Of a DNA stretch of 64,000 nt, positions 61,054 to 64,000 are shown piece by piece; position 1 is the first letter of the stretch, and every line of letters begins with the position of its first letter. The DNA comes from Virgibacillus necropolis (lineage in GTDB: Bacteria > Bacillota > Bacilli > Bacillales > Amphibacillaceae). The stretch is taken from NCBI RefSeq assembly GCF_002224365.1, contig NZ_CP022437.1:3100001-3164000 (forward strand), written 5' to 3'. Position numbers and translations under genes: made by a program. The notes under the pieces are model-generated. The model searched no databases, was not told the origin of the DNA, and saw nothing but the letters and a program-made list of their open reading frames with translations.

Positions 61054-62358
61054 TTAATCAAAAGCTCTTTCTAAAATTGCCAGTCCTTTTGATAATTCTT
61101 CATCAGTAATAACTAATGGTGCTAAGAAACGAATGACATTTCCTTTTAAACCTGCAGAGAGTAACAGCAGACCACTTTCATTTGCAAATTTAATTATTTC
61201 CCCCGTTTTATCCTTGTTTGGTGATTTGTCAGTACGATTAATGACCAATTCAACTGCGACCATGGATCCTAAGCGGCGGATATCACCCATGTATTCATGT
61301 TTTTCGGAAAGCTCCCTTAATTTCATCTCTAATTTTTGACCAAGTATTTCTGACTTTTGTAGTAAATTCTCTTCCTCAATGATTTCTAATACGGTTAAAG
61401 CTGCAGCACAAGCTACTGGATTCCCTGCAAATGTACCACCTAATTCTCCTGGTCCTGCAGTATTTAAAATTTCCTTTTTACCGACAACTGCACTTAATGG
61501 AAATCCAGCAGCTAACGATTTTGATACAGTCACTAAATCAGGAACAACGTCAAAGTGCTCCATAGCAAATAACTTTCCTGTGCGGCCAACCCCTGTCTGG
61601 ATTTCATCAGCAACAAAGACAATTCCATGTTCATTGCAGAAATCGCTTACAAATTGAACAAATTTTTTCGGGGGAATAATAAAACCGCCCTCTCCTTGAA
61701 CAGGTTCCATAACCACACAGGCCACTGTTTCTGGTGCAACGGTAGAGAGGAAAAAGTCCTTAAACTCTTCAATTACCTTGTCAACATAATCTCCATCCGA
61801 CATATGATCTGGTTTGTGGTATAAATAAGGAAATGGTGCCTGGTATATCTCTGGTGAAAATGGGCCAAATCCAAATTTATATGGCTTTACTTTACTTGTC
61901 ATACCCATCGTCATATTCGTTCTTCCATGGAATCCACGAGTAAATGAAACGACAGCTTGTCTTCCTGTATAACGACGGGAAACCTTAACGGCATTTTCCA
62001 CAGCTTCTGCTCCTGAGTTAAATAAAATCGCTTGTTTAGCAAAATTTCCAGGTGTAATTTCACATAATTTTTCCGCGAGATTAATATATCCTTCATACAT
62101 CATTACGTTAAAGCCAGGATGTAAAAATTTTTCTATCTGTTTATTTACAGCTTCGGTTACTTTTGGATGGCTGTGTCCTACATTTAACGTACCGATAGCG
62201 CCGGCGAAGTCTATCCATTCATTTTGATCAATATCTGTAATGGTTGCGCCTGTCGCTTTCTGAGCTATATTTAAATTACCATTACTTACACCTCTAGGAA
62301 TAAACTTTTTTCTTTTGTTTTGTAATTCATCACTTGTTACATATGATGTTGTCATCAT
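61054..62358 (-). CDS. gabT: 4-aminobutyrate aminotransferase
   Basis: 434 residues. Subgroup III motifs: [52 protein letters not shown] and the PLP Lys in [14 protein letters not shown]. It transaminates GABA with 2-oxoglutarate to succinate semialdehyde. gabT-gabD order with a divergent MocR/GabR gene is the arrangement known from B. subtilis. GAGAGGG lies before the paired ATGs; either 62358 or 62355 may be used. Confidence 0.94.
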   Translation of the reverse strand: MMTTSYVTSDELQNKRKKFIPRGVSNGNLNIAQKATGATITDIDQNEWIDFAGAIGTLNVGHSHPKVTEAVNKQIEKFLHPGFNVMMYEGYINLAEKLCEITPGNFAKQAILFNSGAEAVENAVKVSRRYTGRQAVVSFTRGFHGRTNMTMGMTSKVKPYKFGFGPFSPEIYQAPFPYLYHKPDHMSDGDYVDKVIEEFKDFFLSTVAPETVACVVMEPVQGEGGFIIPPKKFVQFVSDFCNEHGIVFVADEIQTGVGRTGKLFAMEHFDVVPDLVTVSKSLAAGFPLSAVVGKKEILNTAGPGELGGTFAGNPVACAAALTVLEIIEEENLLQKSEILGQKLEMKLRELSEKHEYMGDIRRLGSMVAVELVINRTDKSPNKDKTGEIIKFANESGLLLLSAGLKGNVIRFLAPLVITDEELSKGLAILERAFD

Positions 62359-62401
62359 TATCCCTCTCCCTTACCTGAATATAACGATAAGTATGACAAA
62401 A

Positions 62402-62450
62402 ATCTGGTATAATAAAAAGTACCAGATAGCAATTATTTTAGGTGCCAGAT
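62402..62450. promoter_or_regulatory. GabR-type operator
   Basis: Three copies of one element between the divergent gabT and regulator genes: ATCTGGTA (62402-62409, inverted), TACCAGAT (62420-62427) and TGCCAGAT (62443-62450). GabR of B. subtilis binds direct repeats containing ATACCA; the second and third copies here form a direct repeat spaced 23 bp. Confidence 0.68.
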
Positions 62451-62464
62451 TGGATGGGATAATG

Positions 62465-63877
62465 ATGGACATTTTATTTTCGGATATAACTAAGAAAACA
62501 ACTTATAAATACCAACAAATTTATAAGGAAATTAAGGTGAAAATATTAAATAGAAAAATACAACCCGATGAAAAATTACCTTCTAAAAGGAAGTTAGCAA
62601 ATCAATTAAAGGTAAGTATTAATACAGTTACAATTGCTTATGAGCAGTTACTCGCCGAAGGATATATTTATACTGTTGAGAGAAGCGGGTACTATGTAGA
62701 AAATATTACACAGTTTCAGCACCAAGAGGAATCCGTTACAACTAAATTACCACATGATTTAAAAGAAAAAACGATGCGCAAGGATGGATGGATTTCCTTA
62801 TCCCATATGACTTCGGATATATCGATGTTCCCTTTCAAAGAATGGCTAAAATGTCAGCAAAAAGCGATAACGAATCACAAAGAAGAGCTCTCAGAAATTA
62901 TTCATCCACAAGGTCCATTACTTTTAAGAAATACAATTTCCCGTATAATTGCATTGTCCCGTGGGGTTATGTGTGAACCGGAACAAATTGTAATCGGTGC
63001 AGGTACACAGTTATTAATAAAACAATTAATGGAAGTACAAAAGAATAAACCAATAATTGCCATGGAGGACCCGGGGTATTCTCGTTTTTATACATTATTA
63101 AAAAACATGGACTTTGACGTTCGGTCCCTTAAACTGGATGGAAAAGGAATTAATATGAAAGAAGTTGAATCATCGAAGGCCAATTTCCTGTTTGTTACAC
63201 CATCACATCAATTTCCAACAGGTAAAATTATGCCGATTTCTAGACGCATCCAGTTGCTTAATTGGTCTACACAAACAAGTAATAGGTATATCGTAGAAGA
63301 TGATTATGATAGTGAATTCAAATATGAAACAGACAATATCCCATCTCTACAAAGCTTAGATAGAAATCAACGTGTAATATATACTGGAACTTTTTCAAAA
63401 ACGATGTTACCTGGATTGCGTGTTAGTTACATGGTATTACCGCCCGATATGTTAAGAAAATATCGGCAACATCATGCTGATTTAATGCAGAATAGTAATT
63501 CACTAGCTTTATTTACATTATATTACTTTATAGAGTCAGGAGAGTATGCAAAGCATATAAGAAGGATGAATCATCATTATGAAATGAAAAGAAAAGAACT
63601 AATTAAACAGCTTGAACTTCGCTTTGAAGATAATGTAAAAATTGAAGATGTCCCAGCTGGTTTACATTTTCTTGCCCAGTTTAAAACGTATAAAGACTAT
63701 GAAACTATTGAGGAAAGAGCTAAAAAAGAAAAGCTTGAAATATATTCGATGAGGCGTTTTATGTTAACGAATAAATATAAAGAGGAAGGCGTAATTGATT
63801 TAATTATAGGATTTGCAACTATTAAACGAGAACAGATACCTGATACTGTAGAGAAATTGCATTGTATAATTAATTGA
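62465..63877 (+). CDS. gabR: MocR/GabR-family regulator (GntR HTH fused to aminotransferase fold)
   Basis: 470 residues from ATG 62465 (GGATGGG at a suitable distance; ATG 62462 is the alternative; in-frame sequence back to 62315 overlaps gabT and the operator and is not coding). An N-terminal GntR winged helix (about 15-80, LPSKRKLANQLKVSINTVTI) joins a fold-type I aminotransferase domain (EDPGYSRFYTLL, EDDYDSEFKYE, PLP Lys in TGTFSKTMLPGLRVSY). GabR activates gabTD on forming a PLP-GABA adduct and represses itself. Position and length fit. Confidence 0.93.
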   Translation: MDILFSDITKKTTYKYQQIYKEIKVKILNRKIQPDEKLPSKRKLANQLKVSINTVTIAYEQLLAEGYIYTVERSGYYVENITQFQHQEESVTTKLPHDLKEKTMRKDGWISLSHMTSDISMFPFKEWLKCQQKAITNHKEELSEIIHPQGPLLLRNTISRIIALSRGVMCEPEQIVIGAGTQLLIKQLMEVQKNKPIIAMEDPGYSRFYTLLKNMDFDVRSLKLDGKGINMKEVESSKANFLFVTPSHQFPTGKIMPISRRIQLLNWSTQTSNRYIVEDDYDSEFKYETDNIPSLQSLDRNQRVIYTGTFSKTMLPGLRVSYMVLPPDMLRKYRQHHADLMQNSNSLALFTLYYFIESGEYAKHIRRMNHHYEMKRKELIKQLELRFEDNVKIEDVPAGLHFLAQFKTYKDYETIEERAKKEKLEIYSMRRFMLTNKYKEEGVIDLIIGFATIKREQIPDTVEKLHCIIN

Positions 63878-63894
63878 AAACATACCTTATAAAG

Positions 63895-64000
63895 GGAGGG
63901 ACATGGGACAGGTACCTTGTCCCCATTATTAAGTTAGTTTTAAAGATCGAGGTTTTTATTTGGACAGTGTTTGGTTGTATCGTTGGGACAAGAAACCTGT
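63895..64000. repeat. Composite palindromic repeat, cut by the window end
   Basis: GGGACAGGTACCTTGTCCCC (about 63911), internal AGTTTTAAAGATCGAGG plus TTTTTATTTG, then GGGACAAGAAACCTGT at the very end. Same layout as 49088-49282. Confidence 0.7.

Overview
The window looks like a chromosomal segment of a low-GC, Gram-positive, spore-former-type Bacillaceae. The reasons are strong AGGAGG-type ribosome binding sites, frequent TTG and GTG starts, cre-like and PucR/GabR-type regulation, a yojN-yojO pair, and short dispersed repeats of the kind I associate with Oceanobacillus/Virgibacillus-like genomes. The genus is not fixed by what I can see. Almost the whole window is catabolism of small nitrogen compounds.

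Layout. (1) 1-3.4 kb: end of a histidine-utilisation operon (hutU, then a truncated hutI) with a divergent LysR regulator. (2) 3.5-7.7 kb: a YfcE-like phosphoesterase, a small membrane protein, and a MoxR-type AAA+ ATPase / VWA pair (yojN-yojO-like) separated by a ten-copy 21-bp tandem repeat. (3) 8.3-22.5 kb, all minus strand: a TRAP transporter, a PucR regulator, an M20 amidase, PyrK, PyrD, a dihydroorotase-like enzyme, a nitroreductase, a CapA-like protein, aspartase and malic enzyme. Read in order this is a complete candidate route orotate -> dihydroorotate -> N-carbamoyl-aspartate -> aspartate -> fumarate -> (malate) -> pyruvate, and it is my best candidate for an undescribed gene system. 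(4) 23-25.4 kb: small or broken genes (Fic relic, NlpC/P60 protein lacking its catalytic Cys, excisionase-like HTH). (5) 25.8-36.8 kb: two cytosine-deaminase-like amidohydrolases and a lipoprotein binding protein facing a Dpp/Opp-type ABC transporter, a YesM-type two-component system and a short SSS-fold transporter.

(6) 37-63.9 kb: a large polyamine/agmatine/GABA island. It holds two agmatine deiminase homologues, an M20 amidase that may replace AguB, two class-III putrescine-type aminotransferases, three aldehyde dehydrogenases, GABA transaminase, a GabR-type regulator, three PuuP-like permeases, an acetylpolyamine amidohydrolase, a C45 acyl-hydrolase and a GNAT. Together they can take agmatine -> N-carbamoylputrescine -> putrescine -> 4-aminobutanal -> GABA -> succinate semialdehyde -> succinate. 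Two sigma-54 activators (42.0-44.1 and 56.8-58.2 kb) and four -24/-12 promoters with exact spacing are present, each with plausible upstream activator dyads.

The intergenic spaces carry several repeat families: a ~153-bp MITE-like element (two copies with 5-6 bp target duplications and a covarying hairpin), a 220-bp element with a 9-bp target duplication, and a GGGACAAGGAACCTGTCCC-type palindromic repeat. There are also gene relics, most notably a decayed duplicate of the regulator/aminotransferase junction at about 46 kb.
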